Positions 26,692 to 36,203 of a stretch of DNA of 64,000 nt are shown in pieces. The notes beneath the pieces were generated by a model. The model did not search any database. It worked only from the letters and a program-made list of their open reading frames with translations, and had not been told where the DNA came from. Numbering within the stretch: the first letter of the stretch is position 1; every line of letters begins with the position of its first letter. Source of the DNA: Hydrogenovibrio sp. JE_KL2 (GTDB taxonomy: Bacteria; Pseudomonadota; Gammaproteobacteria; Thiomicrospirales; Thiomicrospiraceae); the NCBI RefSeq assembly GCF_009296185.1, contig NZ_WBJR01000003.1, forward strand, positions 1 to 64,000, written 5' to 3'. The position numbers were made by a program, and so were the translations under genes.

Positions 26692-29355
26692 ATGAAAACC
26701 TGCATCAGAGGGAAGTTGTTTGCCCTCATACTTCTTTTTTTGCCATTTCAAGCGGCAATGGCGGTTACCTCGCAACACACCACTAAGGCTTTATTTCCAG
26801 TTTCAGTCGAGTTCAATTGGCATAACCAATATGAGTTTGCGGGTTATTTTGCAGCGGAAAAACAAGGTTACTACCAACATGCCGGCATTAGGTTAGATCT
26901 GAAGAAATGGGAATCCAATGACGATGTTTTACACAAAGTAGCCACTGGCAAAGTCGACCTTGGGGTGGTTTATGGTTCAGTGCTTGCAGATTATGTACAT
27001 GGCGCGCCTATTAAGCTGGTCATGCCGAGTTTTCAATTTTCCCCTATTGTATTTTTATCACATCATCCCATTAACTCTTGGGAGGACTTGAAAGGCAAAA
27101 AGATTGTTGAGCATGGCAATCTTTATTTGAAAGATGTCTTGGTCAAGTTGAAAACCTCAGCAAGTCAGAAAGCAAATTTCACCATCACTTCCTCTTCAGG
27201 CAGGTTGCAAGACTTTGTGGATGGTAAAGTCGATTTGTACGCAGGGTATGAAACCAATGAACCCTATCGACTAAAACATCTGGGCGTGCCATTTCATATC
27301 GTTGACCCTAAAGACTATGGTGTGCAGGGCTATGGCGGATTATTGGTTACTTCTAACAGTTTTGCGCGTGCCTATCCCGATATTGTTTATAAGTTCAAGC
27401 AAGCCACAATTAAGGGGTGGCAATACGCATTGTCGCATCCGGCGGAAACTGTCGACTATATTCTGGCGAATTATTCTGTGAAGAAATCACGAGCAGCAAT
27501 GTTGAATGAAGCCAGTAAAACTGGGCGGTATGTCAGTTCGGGAGATCAAAAGATCGGAGATATTGATAATGCAAAATTGTTGGTCATGGTATCTGAAGCG
27601 CGAGAGACCGGGCTGATTACTCAAGCAGAAATGAAGAACTTTGATGTGGATGACTTTGTTTTCAATGGTGGTCAGTTGATGTTTACCCCTGAAGAGTTGG
27701 CGTACTTGGCAAAAAAACCGGTCATCAAGCTTGCTAACGACATTCATTGGGGACCTTTCCAATTTATTGATCAACAGATGCACTATAAGGGCATTTGCGC
27801 GGATTATTTCCATCTGCTGAGTGAAAAGACCGGGCTCACATTCTCGACGGTGAAGCATAAAGATTGGAGTCAAGTAGTTCAATTGGCCAAAGAAGGTAAG
27901 TTGGATGTTTACCCTTGTGCAGTGCCGACGCCGGAAAGAAAAAAATATATGCGTTTTACCAAACCTTATATGTCTTTCCCGATGGTTCTGTTGGGTAGGC
28001 AATCCATGTCTTATGTTGGTAAATACGATCAGTTAAACAATCAAGTTGTGGCGGTTGTTAAAGGTGGTTGGTCTTCGGAATATCTCACAGAGCACTTTCC
28101 TAAAATTCGCAGATTACCTGTTAGAACGGTAAAAGAAGGTATTCAAGCCGTTTTGGATGGTCGTGCTACCGCGTTCTCGGGCAATTTAGGCGTGATTAAC
28201 TATATCAACCATCAAAATGGCTTTACTGGCGTTCATGTTATCGGACAGAGTAGCGATCGTTTTGACATTGCCATCGGGGTTCAAAAAGATAACCCGGTTT
28301 TATTCAGTATTCTGCAAAAGGGATTGAGTGCCATTTCCGAACACGAGCGACAAGAAATCTACAATAAGTGGATCAAACTGGAAGTTGTCAATCGCCTTGA
28401 TAAGACACAGCTGTGGAGTATTTTTGTGTCAGTAACGGCGGTTGTATTAAGCGTATTGCTCTTAGCGCTGATATACCGATACCAAAAGAATAAACAGCAA
28501 GAATATATTGGACAGATACATGAACTGACGTTTGCCACCTTAATTGATATGTCTAGCTTCCGTTTGATAAAAGTGACCGAATCCTATGCGAGGTTGACTG
28601 GGTATGGCAAGCATGAACTTTTGGGTATGAATTATTTGGATTTGGCAGCGAATGAAATGAGTGATGATCAAAAACATCATATTTACAGCCAGGTTTCCAA
28701 CGGGAAAGTTTGGCACGGGGAGATGAAGGGTAAAAGTAAAGATGGAGAAGATTATTGGGTGTATGTCACTTTTACGCCTGTTACCAATATTCTCGGAAAA
28801 GTTGCATATGCTTCGGCGACCCGTGTCGATATCACGGATAAAAAGCGGATTGAAAAATTATCGATTATTGATGAAATGACGGGACTCTATAATCGTCGTC
28901 ACTTCAATCAAGTGGTTGAGCGGGAGATAAATCGAGCCAAGCGCCAGGGAACCGATTTAGCGGTAGCCATGCTGGATATTGACTACTTTAAAAACATCAA
29001 TGATAAGTATGGTCATCAAGTAGGCGATGAGGTTTTGATGCGCATCGCCTCCAGCTTTAAGAAGGCATTTCATCGTGGAAATGATTTTACATTCCGCATG
29101 GGGGGAGAAGAGTTTTTAGTGCTGTCGGCATTTACTTGCGAAGAAGACTTTAAGAATTATTTGGAAAGATTCTGCCGTGATATACAAGCACTGGGGATTG
29201 AAAACGAAGGTTCTAGCTATGGTGTTCTAACAGTTTCAATCGGAGCGGTATTTTACTCAAGTGATATGCTGGAAAATTCCACTAAGCTCTATCAAGACGT
29301 TGATCAAAGGCTCTATGAAGCCAAACAATCAGGACGTAATCGAGTGGTTATTTAA
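26692..29355 (+). CDS. NMT1/SBP_bac_3 periplasmic sensor with PAS-GGDEF (diguanylate cyclase)
   Basis: An 887-residue membrane protein. The signal peptide ends at AAMA. Two tandem periplasmic binding folds follow: an NMT1/THI5-like domain (about 35-250) with FNWHNQYEFAGYFAAEKQGYY and an amino-acid-type SBP_bac_3 domain (about 340-560). Then come a membrane helix (about 580-603), a PAS (about 615-720) and a GGDEF domain with GGEEF at about 804 and inhibitory site RGND. A TATAAT at 26646-26651 places transcription close to an in-frame ATG at 26659, so the ATG at 26692 is preferred; both lack a good ribosome site. Confidence 0.88.
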   Translation: MKTCIRGKLFALILLFLPFQAAMAVTSQHTTKALFPVSVEFNWHNQYEFAGYFAAEKQGYYQHAGIRLDLKKWESNDDVLHKVATGKVDLGVVYGSVLADYVHGAPIKLVMPSFQFSPIVFLSHHPINSWEDLKGKKIVEHGNLYLKDVLVKLKTSASQKANFTITSSSGRLQDFVDGKVDLYAGYETNEPYRLKHLGVPFHIVDPKDYGVQGYGGLLVTSNSFARAYPDIVYKFKQATIKGWQYALSHPAETVDYILANYSVKKSRAAMLNEASKTGRYVSSGDQKIGDIDNAKLLVMVSEARETGLITQAEMKNFDVDDFVFNGGQLMFTPEELAYLAKKPVIKLANDIHWGPFQFIDQQMHYKGICADYFHLLSEKTGLTFSTVKHKDWSQVVQLAKEGKLDVYPCAVPTPERKKYMRFTKPYMSFPMVLLGRQSMSYVGKYDQLNNQVVAVVKGGWSSEYLTEHFPKIRRLPVRTVKEGIQAVLDGRATAFSGNLGVINYINHQNGFTGVHVIGQSSDRFDIAIGVQKDNPVLFSILQKGLSAISEHERQEIYNKWIKLEVVNRLDKTQLWSIFVSVTAVVLSVLLLALIYRYQKNKQQEYIGQIHELTFATLIDMSSFRLIKVTESYARLTGYGKHELLGMNYLDLAANEMSDDQKHHIYSQVSNGKVWHGEMKGKSKDGEDYWVYVTFTPVTNILGKVAYASATRVDITDKKRIEKLSIIDEMTGLYNRRHFNQVVEREINRAKRQGTDLAVAMLDIDYFKNINDKYGHQVGDEVLMRIASSFKKAFHRGNDFTFRMGGEEFLVLSAFTCEEDFKNYLERFCRDIQALGIENEGSSYGVLTVSIGAVFYSSDMLENSTKLYQDVDQRLYEAKQSGRNRVVI

Positions 29356-29700
29356 TGTTTGTTCCTATCTGTAATACATCATTGAGCAGTTACTGCATAA
29401 GTAAAACAAACGATTCCACTCAAAGTGCTTAAGTGGATTTCGTCGGAACATGCGGTGTCTTTAATACTCTTAAGTCATTAATAAGTTAAGAGGTGTCTTA
29501 ATAGTTTTGAGAGCCAATTTGAAAACAGTATTTTTGGGTTATTTTCTGTTGATGCCTACTGATGCAGGCGGCTTAGTTTGTTGTTTGGCTTTAAAAGGAG
29601 AAGGCAATCTGTCGGCGTAAGTTGCCAGAGAATCATGAATTTCAGACATAAAAAAACCCGACTTTTTGGGTCGGGTTGCATCAATAAAGTTTGGTAAAAC
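29356..29700. other. Intergenic region between sensor cyclase and rpmG (345 bases)
   Basis: No convincing gene is seen. The last 50 bases hold the rpmBG terminator. An imperfect inverted repeat (TCTTAAG...TTAAGA) lies at about 29467-29495 without a T-run. The region is A/T-rich and separates two converging transcripts. Confidence 0.55.
29649..29677 (-). terminator. Terminator of rpmB-rpmG
   Basis: On the minus strand AACCCGAC and GTCGGGTT form an 8-bp stem around CCAAAAA, followed by a T-run (A-run 29650-29656 on the plus strand). It lies 24 bases after the rpmG stop. Confidence 0.9.
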
Positions 29701-29853
29701 TTATTTGATTTTTGCTTCTTTGAAAAGTACGTGCTTGCGAACAATCGGATCGTACTTTTTAATTTCAAATTTTCCTGCCATGTTGCGCTTGTTTTTATCA
29801 GTTGTATAAAAATAAGCACTCTCAGTGGATTGAAGTTTGATTTTATCGCGCAT
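29701..29853 (-). CDS. rpmG: 50S ribosomal protein L33
   Basis: Only 50 residues long. The translation reads [20 protein letters not shown], then a [15 protein letters not shown] block and the C-terminus [13 protein letters not shown], which is L33 throughout. It follows rpmB by 11 bases, the standard rpmB-rpmG operon. The zinc-binding cysteine pairs of some L33 proteins are absent, as in other proteobacterial forms. Confidence 0.96.
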   Translation of the reverse strand: MRDKIKLQSTESAYFYTTDKNKRNMAGKFEIKKYDPIVRKHVLFKEAKIK

Positions 29854-29864
29854 ATCGAGTCTCC

Positions 29865-30101
29865 TTAAACTTTCTCACCACGTGCACGGATTTCCGTAAG
29901 CACTGACTCAATACCGTTTTTATCAATAATGCGCATTCCTGATGTAGAAACGCGAAGCTTTACAAAACGGCTTTCGTTTTCAACCCAAAAACGGTGAGTT
30001 TGTAGGTTAGGCAAAAAACGACGACGAGTTTTACGATGAGAGTGGGAAACATTATTACCGACCGCAGGTCTTTTTCCTGTGACTTGGCATACTCTAGACA
30101 T
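29865..30101 (-). CDS. rpmB: 50S ribosomal protein L28
   Basis: The 78-residue protein starts [20 protein letters not shown] and continues with the basic [16 protein letters not shown] block typical of L28. It binds 23S rRNA in the large subunit. It is the first gene of the rpmB-rpmG unit, with the promoter expected in 30102-30333. Confidence 0.97.
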   Translation of the reverse strand: MSRVCQVTGKRPAVGNNVSHSHRKTRRRFLPNLQTHRFWVENESRFVKLRVSTSGMRIIDKNGIESVLTEIRARGEKV

Positions 30102-30333
30102 TTCACTTTCCTCTCAAAAATGGACAGCAGTTTCGCTGAACCACACATTAAAAATATTCGAATATTTCTATGTTCGTTATTTCGATGCGACCGAATTCAT
30201 GAGTTCGGGCATTCGCCATAAAAACAAGAAGCGGAATTATCCACAAAATCGACATCAATAGCAAGTTTTTACACTACTTTTTTAGTGTTGACGTTTTGCG
30301 GCTCTGAATTTTATGGGTGAAAGCCCTATGGCA

Positions 30334-31020
30334 TCAAATGTTTGGCATTTTTCCGAGTTGCGCCAACGAGCACCAACGGCCATGATCGCCAAGGATAATA
30401 TGATCCAGACAGCGAATTTCCATAATGGAAAGCGCCTCGGATAATTGGCGAGTTAAATTAATGTCTGCTTGGCTGGGCGTTGGATCGCCCGATGGATGGT
30501 TATGTGCCAGTATGGTTGCGGCGGCATGGTTGTCCAAAGCGGTTTTGACAACTTCCCTGGTGTGGACGCTTGCTTGATTTAAGGTGCCATAAAATAATGG
30601 CTGGAAATTAATGACACGATGTTGTTGATCAAGCAGAATCATGCCGAAAATTTCTCTATCAGAGTGACCAATTTGTAAATTAAGCCACTGGGCGACGGTT
30701 TCCGGTTGGGTCAGGGCATCGCCTTTTGACAAACCGGACTCGAAGTGGCGTCTTGCCATTTCCAATACGGCTTTTAGCTGTACAAACTTTGCCTCGCCCA
30801 ATCCTTTAGCTTCACAGAATCGGCTTTGTTCCGCCTTGAGCAGGCTATCCAGCGAACCGAACTCGTCGAGTAGGTCTTGAGACAGTTCGACCGCGCTTTT
30901 TCCTTTGACGCCAACACGCAGAAAGATAGCGAGTAATTCGGCATCGCTGAGTGCGGTAGCGCCGAACTTGAGTAACTTTTCACGGGGGCGGTCATTTTCG
31001 TGCCAGTCTCGAATTGCCAT
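30334..31020 (-). CDS. radC: RadC-family JAMM-domain protein
   Basis: The 228-residue protein starts [17 protein letters not shown], the usual RadC N-terminus. The upstream in-frame extension to 31098 has no family counterpart. It contains a helix-hairpin-helix-like segment ([20 protein letters not shown]) and the C-terminal JAMM metal site [14 protein letters not shown]. Its biological role remains unclear; the early DNA-repair assignment was not upheld. It is divergent from the thioesterase gene by 77 bases. Confidence 0.94.
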   Translation of the reverse strand: MAIRDWHENDRPREKLLKFGATALSDAELLAIFLRVGVKGKSAVELSQDLLDEFGSLDSLLKAEQSRFCEAKGLGEAKFVQLKAVLEMARRHFESGLSKGDALTQPETVAQWLNLQIGHSDREIFGMILLDQQHRVINFQPLFYGTLNQASVHTREVVKTALDNHAAATILAHNHPSGDPTPSQADINLTRQLSEALSIMEIRCLDHIILGDHGRWCSLAQLGKMPNI

Positions 31021-31097
31021 GGTTGAATTGTCCTGAGTCGAAAGGCGGTTTTTTGATAAGATAACGCAATCATAATTTATAAAGAGTTTGTCTGACA

Positions 31098-31511
31098 ATG
31101 TTTAAGCTGGAAATGCGTGTACGTGATTATGAATGTGATCTGCAAGGGGTGGTGAATAACTCGGTGTATCAGAATTATTTGGAGCATGCGCGCCATGAGT
31201 TTTTGTTGTCGAAACAAGTCAATTTCCCTGCATTGGCGAGACAAGGCATTGATTTGATGGTTTTGAGAGTGGAAGTTGATTACAAATCGCCGTTAAGACC
31301 GCATGATGACTTTTATGTCACAGTTGATGTTGAGCGCGAAGGTCGTCTCAAGCTCGTATTTTTGCAAAACATTTATCATAAAGAAGATGATCGATTGATT
31401 ATCGCTGCCAGAACTTATGGCGCAGCCATCCAAAACGGGAGACCGATGAAAGGTCTGAAAGAGTTGGATGTGCTGTTTGATGACGAATTTTCCCATTCCA
31501 TTTCCATGTAG
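31098..31511 (+). CDS. Acyl-CoA thioesterase, 4HBT hotdog family
   Basis: A 137-residue single hotdog domain. The N-terminal active-site motif is [22 protein letters not shown], matching the Asp...GVVNN..Y...E..R pattern of 4-hydroxybenzoyl-CoA/YbgC-type thioesterases. The substrate is likely a short or medium acyl-CoA, not determinable here. It lies 12 bases upstream of coaBC in the same orientation and is probably co-transcribed with it. Confidence 0.88.
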   Translation: MFKLEMRVRDYECDLQGVVNNSVYQNYLEHARHEFLLSKQVNFPALARQGIDLMVLRVEVDYKSPLRPHDDFYVTVDVEREGRLKLVFLQNIYHKEDDRLIIAARTYGAAIQNGRPMKGLKELDVLFDDEFSHSISM

Positions 31512-31523
31512 GTTGCCGGAAAG

Positions 31524-32747
31524 ATGAATATATTGCTGGGCGTGACGGGCGGTATTGCGGCTTACAAAAGTTTGGAACTGGTGCGCTTGTTTGTGAAAGC
31601 CGGACATGATGTACAAGTAGTGATGACATCCGGTGCCAAAGAGTTTATTCAACCCTTATCTTTTCAAGCCCTATCCGGGCATCCTGTTCGAGACAGTTTA
31701 TTTGATGCCGACCAAGAAGCGGGTATGGGGCATATCGAGTTGGCGCGATGGCCGGACGTCATTGTGATCGCGCCTGCGTCTGCGGAAACGCTCGCCAAGC
31801 TACGAATGGGGCGTGCCGATGACTTATTGACCACCTTATGTTTGGCAACGGATCGCCCGATTTTGCTGGCACCTGCGATGAACCGTTTGATGTGGCAAAA
31901 TGCAGCGACTCAGGAAAATATCGAACTGCTACAGCGCCGTGGCTTTGAAATTATGATGCCGGGTTCCGGCGAGCAGGCCTGTGGTGAAATTGGAGAAGGG
32001 CGCTTGCCTGAACCGGCGGTGATTTTTGATGCGGTGATGGCGGTATTGGCTGCCAAGCAGTCAGACCCAACCTGGCAGATTTTACCGAAATTCTGGCAAG
32101 GGAAACGCTTGCTGGTGACAGCCGGGCCAACCTATGAAGATATTGATCCGGTTCGTTTTATCGGCAATAAAAGCTCTGGAAAAATGGGCTATGCCATTGC
32201 AGAAGTCGCAGCTGATGCTGGTGCTGAAGTGATTTTGATTTCTGGCCCTGTGTCACTAAAGCCATCGGATAAAGTTCAAACGGTTTCGGTGAGAAGTGCG
32301 CAGCAGATGTTTGAAGCGGTTCAACACCATTATACCGATTGCGATGTGTTCATTAGTGCGGCGGCTGTTGCGGATTACCGCATCGCGACACCAAACTTGC
32401 AAAAAATCAAGAAAACTGATGATCAAGATGGCATGACATTGAACCTGATTAAAAACCCTGATATCGTCAAATGGGTTGCAGAGCAAACCGAAAAGCCTTA
32501 TGTGGTGGGGTTTGCAGCGGAAACGGAAAGACTTGAAGACTATGCGCGAGACAAATTGCAGCGTAAGAAGTTGGATATGATTTGTGCCAATGCAGTCGGC
32601 GATGGTAAAGGGTTTGAGCAGGACGATAATGCCCTGTTGTTGATGACGAAGATGCAGCATAAAAATTTATCCAACGCGTCTAAATCGCGCTTAGCGAAGA
32701 GTTTGCTAGCATTCATTGCTGAATGCCTAGTGGATGCAAAAAAGTGA
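31524..32747 (+). CDS. coaBC: Bifunctional phosphopantothenoylcysteine decarboxylase / phosphopantothenate-cysteine ligase
   Basis: CoaBC adds cysteine to 4'-phosphopantothenate and decarboxylates the product in coenzyme A synthesis. Residues 1-175 are the FMN-dependent CoaC half (GVTGGIAAYKSLEL, PAMNRLMWQN, the ACGEIGEGRL catalytic cysteine). Residues about 195-400 are the CoaB half (VTAGPTYEDIDPVRFIGNKSSG, SAAVADYR, VGFAAETE). The interdomain linker at residues 181-187 is encoded by a 19-bp dispersed repeat. Its end overlaps the next gene. Confidence 0.96.
   Translation: MNILLGVTGGIAAYKSLELVRLFVKAGHDVQVVMTSGAKEFIQPLSFQALSGHPVRDSLFDADQEAGMGHIELARWPDVIVIAPASAETLAKLRMGRADDLLTTLCLATDRPILLAPAMNRLMWQNAATQENIELLQRRGFEIMMPGSGEQACGEIGEGRLPEPAVIFDAVMAVLAAKQSDPTWQILPKFWQGKRLLVTAGPTYEDIDPVRFIGNKSSGKMGYAIAEVAADAGAEVILISGPVSLKPSDKVQTVSVRSAQQMFEAVQHHYTDCDVFISAAAVADYRIATPNLQKIKKTDDQDGMTLNLIKNPDIVKWVAEQTEKPYVVGFAAETERLEDYARDKLQRKKLDMICANAVGDGKGFEQDDNALLLMTKMQHKNLSNASKSRLAKSLLAFIAECLVDAKK
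32065..32083 (-). repeat. 19-bp dispersed repeat, copy 5 (inside coaBC)
   Basis: The plus strand reads ACCCAACCTGGCAGATTTT, the complement of the consensus with one change at the last position (18 of 19). It is read in frame as DPTWQIL in the linker between the CoaC and CoaB domains, where extra residues would be tolerated. Confidence 0.85.
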
Positions 32748-35077
32748 AAAAAACTGGGTTGAACCTGTTGTGGGTTACGTTGCTGTGGATGGTGGTTGGC
32801 TCGCAAGCTGCTCAAGCGGCAGTTGCGTCAAGCTCGACAGCTCAGTCGACTAAGAAGCCTTTGGAAAAGGTGGTGTTACAGCTAAAGTGGCTTCATCAGT
32901 TTCAGTTTGCGGGGTACTATGCTGCGCAAAAGGAAGGTTATTTTCGCGATGAAGGCCTGAAAGTTGAAATTCGTCAGCGAGATTTAAGAAAGAACAATGT
33001 CGAACAGGTGATTAATGGTGAGGCACAGTACGGCATTGCGGACTCGGTATTATTCCTCTATCTAGCCAAGAAAAGGCCGGTGGTAATTGTCGCACCGATT
33101 TTTCAGAATTCTCCTCAGGTTCTATTCACACTCAAGTCCAGTGGTTTGGACAGTCCTTACAAGCTTCAAGGCAAGAAAATTGCATTTTATCTGAATGATA
33201 CCGATGGTTTCCCGGTATTGGCGATGATGAAACAACTCAATGTGGAGCCTATTTATGATCGTATGTTGATTAAAACCGATCCGAATATTCTGGCTCGTAA
33301 AGAGGTGGATGCTTATTCCGGCTATTTGACGAATGAGGCCTATTTCCTCCGACAAGGCGGCAACTCCATTAATATCATCAATCCTCTGAACTATGGCATA
33401 GACCTGTATGGCGATATGCTGTTTACCTCTCGTTCAGAAGCAACTGAACATCCCGATAGGGTTTTACGCTTTAAAAAAGCGGTGCTCAAAGGTTGGAAAT
33501 ATGCCATGGCGCACAAAGCCGAAATGGCGAGGTACATTTTAGAGACCTACCATCCACCGCATAAGACCTTCGCGCATTTGATGTATGAAGCGAACGCACT
33601 CGACAACATCATTGCACAAAATTCTGTGCCTATCGGTACGCTTGACGAGGGGCGAGTTCGTTTTATCAATCATTTGCTCAAGCAGCATGGGTTGATTAAC
33701 AATAATATTGATTTGAAAAAAGGCATCTATCGCGAAAATACCTGTGAGCTGCAATTTACGCCCAGTGAGTTGGCGTGGATGAAAAAGCATCCGGTTGTGC
33801 GCTTGGCAATCGACAATAATTGGGCGCCGATTGAGTATGTTGGTGAAAACGGCAACTATCAGGGAATCGGTGCAGCGTTTTTCAACTATATCGCCATGAA
33901 GACCGGTCTTAATTTTATGCCGGATAAGCGCTCGAGCTGGGTGCAGGCCGTCGAGAAAATGAAAAATGGTCAGTTGGATGTTTACTCAGCGGCTATCTCG
34001 ACGGCGGACAGAAGAAAGTACGTCAACTTTACAGAACCTTATGTCAGGTTTCCAACGGTTATCGCCACACGGGATAATGCACCTTATATGTCGGATGTTA
34101 AGTTGCTGGCGGGCAAGCTGGTTGCTGTTACGGACGGTTATGCCATGCAGGAAGAAATGAGACGCCTGTATCCTAATGTGAAATTGCTGCCGGTCAAAAA
34201 TGCCTCCGAAGGTTTGAAGGACGTCAGCTTAGGTAAGGTTTATGGTTATATTGACAATGTGGCATCCATTGGTCATTACATCAAGTCACAAGGACTGGCC
34301 AATGTCAAAATTTCTGGTGAGTTGCCTTTTAAAGCGAATATCGCGATAGGTGTGCGCAAAGACTGGCCTGAGTTGCAGGGCATTATTCAGAAGGTATTGA
34401 ATCATATGCCTGCGGAAACCTATGCGTCATTGATCAACCCTTGGCTGAAAGTTAAATACGAAACCAAATACCAATGGAAAGAGTTGCTGATTTATCTGGT
34501 GCCGATTTTCGTGATTTTCATCATTGTTCTTTGGTATAACCTCAAATTACGTCAAGCCAAGCAACAACTGAAAGAAACCAATACCCAGCTTTCCATGCTG
34601 TTGGTTACCGATCACCTCACTAAAGTCTACAATCGACAGTATTTGGATCAGACATTGGATGCCGAAAAGATCCGTGTTGATCGTTATTCAAGTAAGTTGA
34701 GTGTGATTATGGTGGACTTGGATCATTTTAAGAAAATTAACGACGAATACGGTCATATGGTGGGCGATAAGGTATTGGTTGATGTGTCGAATGTGATCCG
34801 CCTGGCGATCCGCAAAACCGATGTGTTCGGTCGCTGGGGAGGCGAGGAATTTATGATTGTTTGTCCGGAAACCGGTTTGCAGCAAACGCTTCGTCTTGCC
34901 GAAAAAATCCGCCGGACAGTCGAAAAAGCCGTTTTGGTTCATGGCATTCAGCAAACCTTGAGTTTAGGGGTGGCTGAGTACCGTTTGACGGAAAAGATTT
35001 CCGATACCGTCAAACGTGCCGATGAGTGTTTGTATGAAGCCAAACGCGCTGGACGTAACCAAGTGAAATGTGACTAA
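32744..35077 (+). CDS. NMT1/SBP_bac_3 periplasmic sensor diguanylate cyclase
   Basis: A 777-residue relative of the protein at 26692. The signal peptide ends near AAQA. The NMT1-like domain (about 40-270) begins LQLKWLHQFQFAGYYAAQKEGY and the SBP_bac_3 domain spans about 345-570. A membrane helix lies at about 585-605 and a GGDEF domain follows directly (GGEEF at about 700, inhibitory site RKTD), with no PAS between. The GTG at 32744 overlaps the coaBC stop (GTGA) and gives a normal signal peptide; an ATG at 32723 inside coaBC is the alternative. Translational coupling to coaBC is likely. Confidence 0.88.
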   Translation: MKKTGLNLLWVTLLWMVVGSQAAQAAVASSSTAQSTKKPLEKVVLQLKWLHQFQFAGYYAAQKEGYFRDEGLKVEIRQRDLRKNNVEQVINGEAQYGIADSVLFLYLAKKRPVVIVAPIFQNSPQVLFTLKSSGLDSPYKLQGKKIAFYLNDTDGFPVLAMMKQLNVEPIYDRMLIKTDPNILARKEVDAYSGYLTNEAYFLRQGGNSINIINPLNYGIDLYGDMLFTSRSEATEHPDRVLRFKKAVLKGWKYAMAHKAEMARYILETYHPPHKTFAHLMYEANALDNIIAQNSVPIGTLDEGRVRFINHLLKQHGLINNNIDLKKGIYRENTCELQFTPSELAWMKKHPVVRLAIDNNWAPIEYVGENGNYQGIGAAFFNYIAMKTGLNFMPDKRSSWVQAVEKMKNGQLDVYSAAISTADRRKYVNFTEPYVRFPTVIATRDNAPYMSDVKLLAGKLVAVTDGYAMQEEMRRLYPNVKLLPVKNASEGLKDVSLGKVYGYIDNVASIGHYIKSQGLANVKISGELPFKANIAIGVRKDWPELQGIIQKVLNHMPAETYASLINPWLKVKYETKYQWKELLIYLVPIFVIFIIVLWYNLKLRQAKQQLKETNTQLSMLLVTDHLTKVYNRQYLDQTLDAEKIRVDRYSSKLSVIMVDLDHFKKINDEYGHMVGDKVLVDVSNVIRLAIRKTDVFGRWGGEEFMIVCPETGLQQTLRLAEKIRRTVEKAVLVHGIQQTLSLGVAEYRLTEKISDTVKRADECLYEAKRAGRNQVKCD

Positions 35078-35097
35078 GCATTCACTTGGCGGTTTTA

Positions 35098-35661
35098 TTA
35101 ATGTCTTTGATACATCCCTTGTAATGTGGCTTTCGCCAACATATTTTGATGCACATAGTACCCGACCGTTGCCGCAGTGGTGTCAGCCTTTAAAGGCAGA
35201 CTTTTTACTTTCAAAGCATAGATTGTGAATTGATAGCGATGCGGTTTGTCGCCTTTTGGCGGGCAGGGGCCGCCATATCCGGTTGAACCAAAATCTGTTC
35301 GGCTTTGAATGACCCCTTTCGGCATAAGATGCATGGCAGGGTTTCCCGCATTTAACGGGAGTTGGTGCACAGATTTTGGGATGTTGAACACAACCCAATG
35401 CCACCATCCGCTGCCTGTTGGTGCGTCCGGGTCATAAACCATCAAGGCAAAACTTTCCGTTCCTTTCGGTTCGCCAGACCACTTCAAACTGGGTGAAACG
35501 TTTTTTCCTGTACAACCAAAGCCATTAAAGACTTGTTTGGTACTGATGCTCTCGGCAGGCTTCACTTCCGCGCTGGTTAGCGTCATGCCTGCAGCATAAA
35601 CGTTGCCGAAAAAAGCAATGAGCGGCGTAGCAACAAGTGATTTGAGTAAAGGTGATTTCAT
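35098..35661 (-). CDS. YbhB/YbcL family (PEBP-like) exported protein
   Basis: The fold is that of phosphatidylethanolamine-binding proteins. Conserved elements are YDPDAPTGSGWWHWVVFNIP, the ligand-pocket region, and the C-terminal CPPKGDKPHRYQFTIYAL. The N-terminus is a signal peptide (ending VYAA). The start at 35661 is supported by GGAGGT just upstream; the ATG at 35685 is too far from it. The function is not established in bacteria. It converges with the sensor cyclase. Confidence 0.88.
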   Translation of the reverse strand: MKSPLLKSLVATPLIAFFGNVYAAGMTLTSAEVKPAESISTKQVFNGFGCTGKNVSPSLKWSGEPKGTESFALMVYDPDAPTGSGWWHWVVFNIPKSVHQLPLNAGNPAMHLMPKGVIQSRTDFGSTGYGGPCPPKGDKPHRYQFTIYALKVKSLPLKADTTAATVGYYVHQNMLAKATLQGMYQRH

Positions 35662-35764
35662 GACTACCTCCAGATGATAAAGCATGAGATGAGATAAAGC
35701 TGTCTGACTATCATACGCTTAGAGGATGTTGGCGGTAAATCAATTTTGTGGTTCGACAAAAGGC

Positions 35765-35797
35765 ATAAAAAAAGCCTTATTGAGGGCAATAAGGCTT
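35765..35797 (-). terminator. Orphan minus-strand intrinsic terminator
   Basis: On the minus strand a perfect 10-bp stem (AAGCCTTATT / AATAAGGCTT, loop GCCCTC) is followed by a run of seven T. No minus-strand gene lies between it and 36203, so it would end either a small RNA or a leader transcript of the YbhB-like gene. Confidence 0.7.
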
Positions 35798-36135
35798 CAA
35801 TCTGAGGAGAGTAATCTTCCTGAAACGTTGAGGAGCATTCTATTGTTTCAATGTTGAAAGATTAATGACATTTGACTAAAAGGACTTAAGTTTAAATGTC
35901 AATAAAGTTTAATTATCTATACATAACTAAACTTTATACACATGATAATGGTTGCAAGAAAAAAATCAATGAAAAAGTTTTATTTATAGCTAATAAATAA
36001 AACTAATGACTTGGTGTGTTGGCTTTGTACTCCCTTTTGAAAGGCAGTGTTCTCGTTTAAGTGTTTTTAGTTTAACAAAAGAATGATGTCGCGGAAAGTA
36101 TAGAAATGAACTCGTGTCGGTAAAGTAAATTTCAC

Positions 36136-36163
36136 TTGATTCCCTATAATGCAGAGGTATAGT
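36136..36163 (+). promoter_or_regulatory. Candidate promoter of the YbhGFSR-like operon
   Basis: TTGATT (36136-36141) and TATAGT (36158-36163) are 16 bp apart, with another TATAAT at 36145-36150 overlapping. The start codon is 40 bases downstream. Confidence 0.45.
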
Positions 36164-36203
36164 AGAGCCTAGTCGATTAATCCAAACAAGCAAGAGTTTT
36201 GAT

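Larger units (their letters stand above)
35662..36203. other. A/T-rich intergenic region upstream of the ABC exporter operon (542 bases)
   Basis: No convincing coding sequence is seen. The region holds a minus-strand intrinsic terminator (35765-35797) with no gene ahead of it and a plus-strand promoter near 36136-36163. It is much richer in A/T than the neighbouring genes. Confidence 0.6.

Noticed and set aside
31021-31098. Long form of RadC starting at 31098
   Set aside because: It adds 26 residues absent from the family and would overlap the start of the divergent thioesterase gene.
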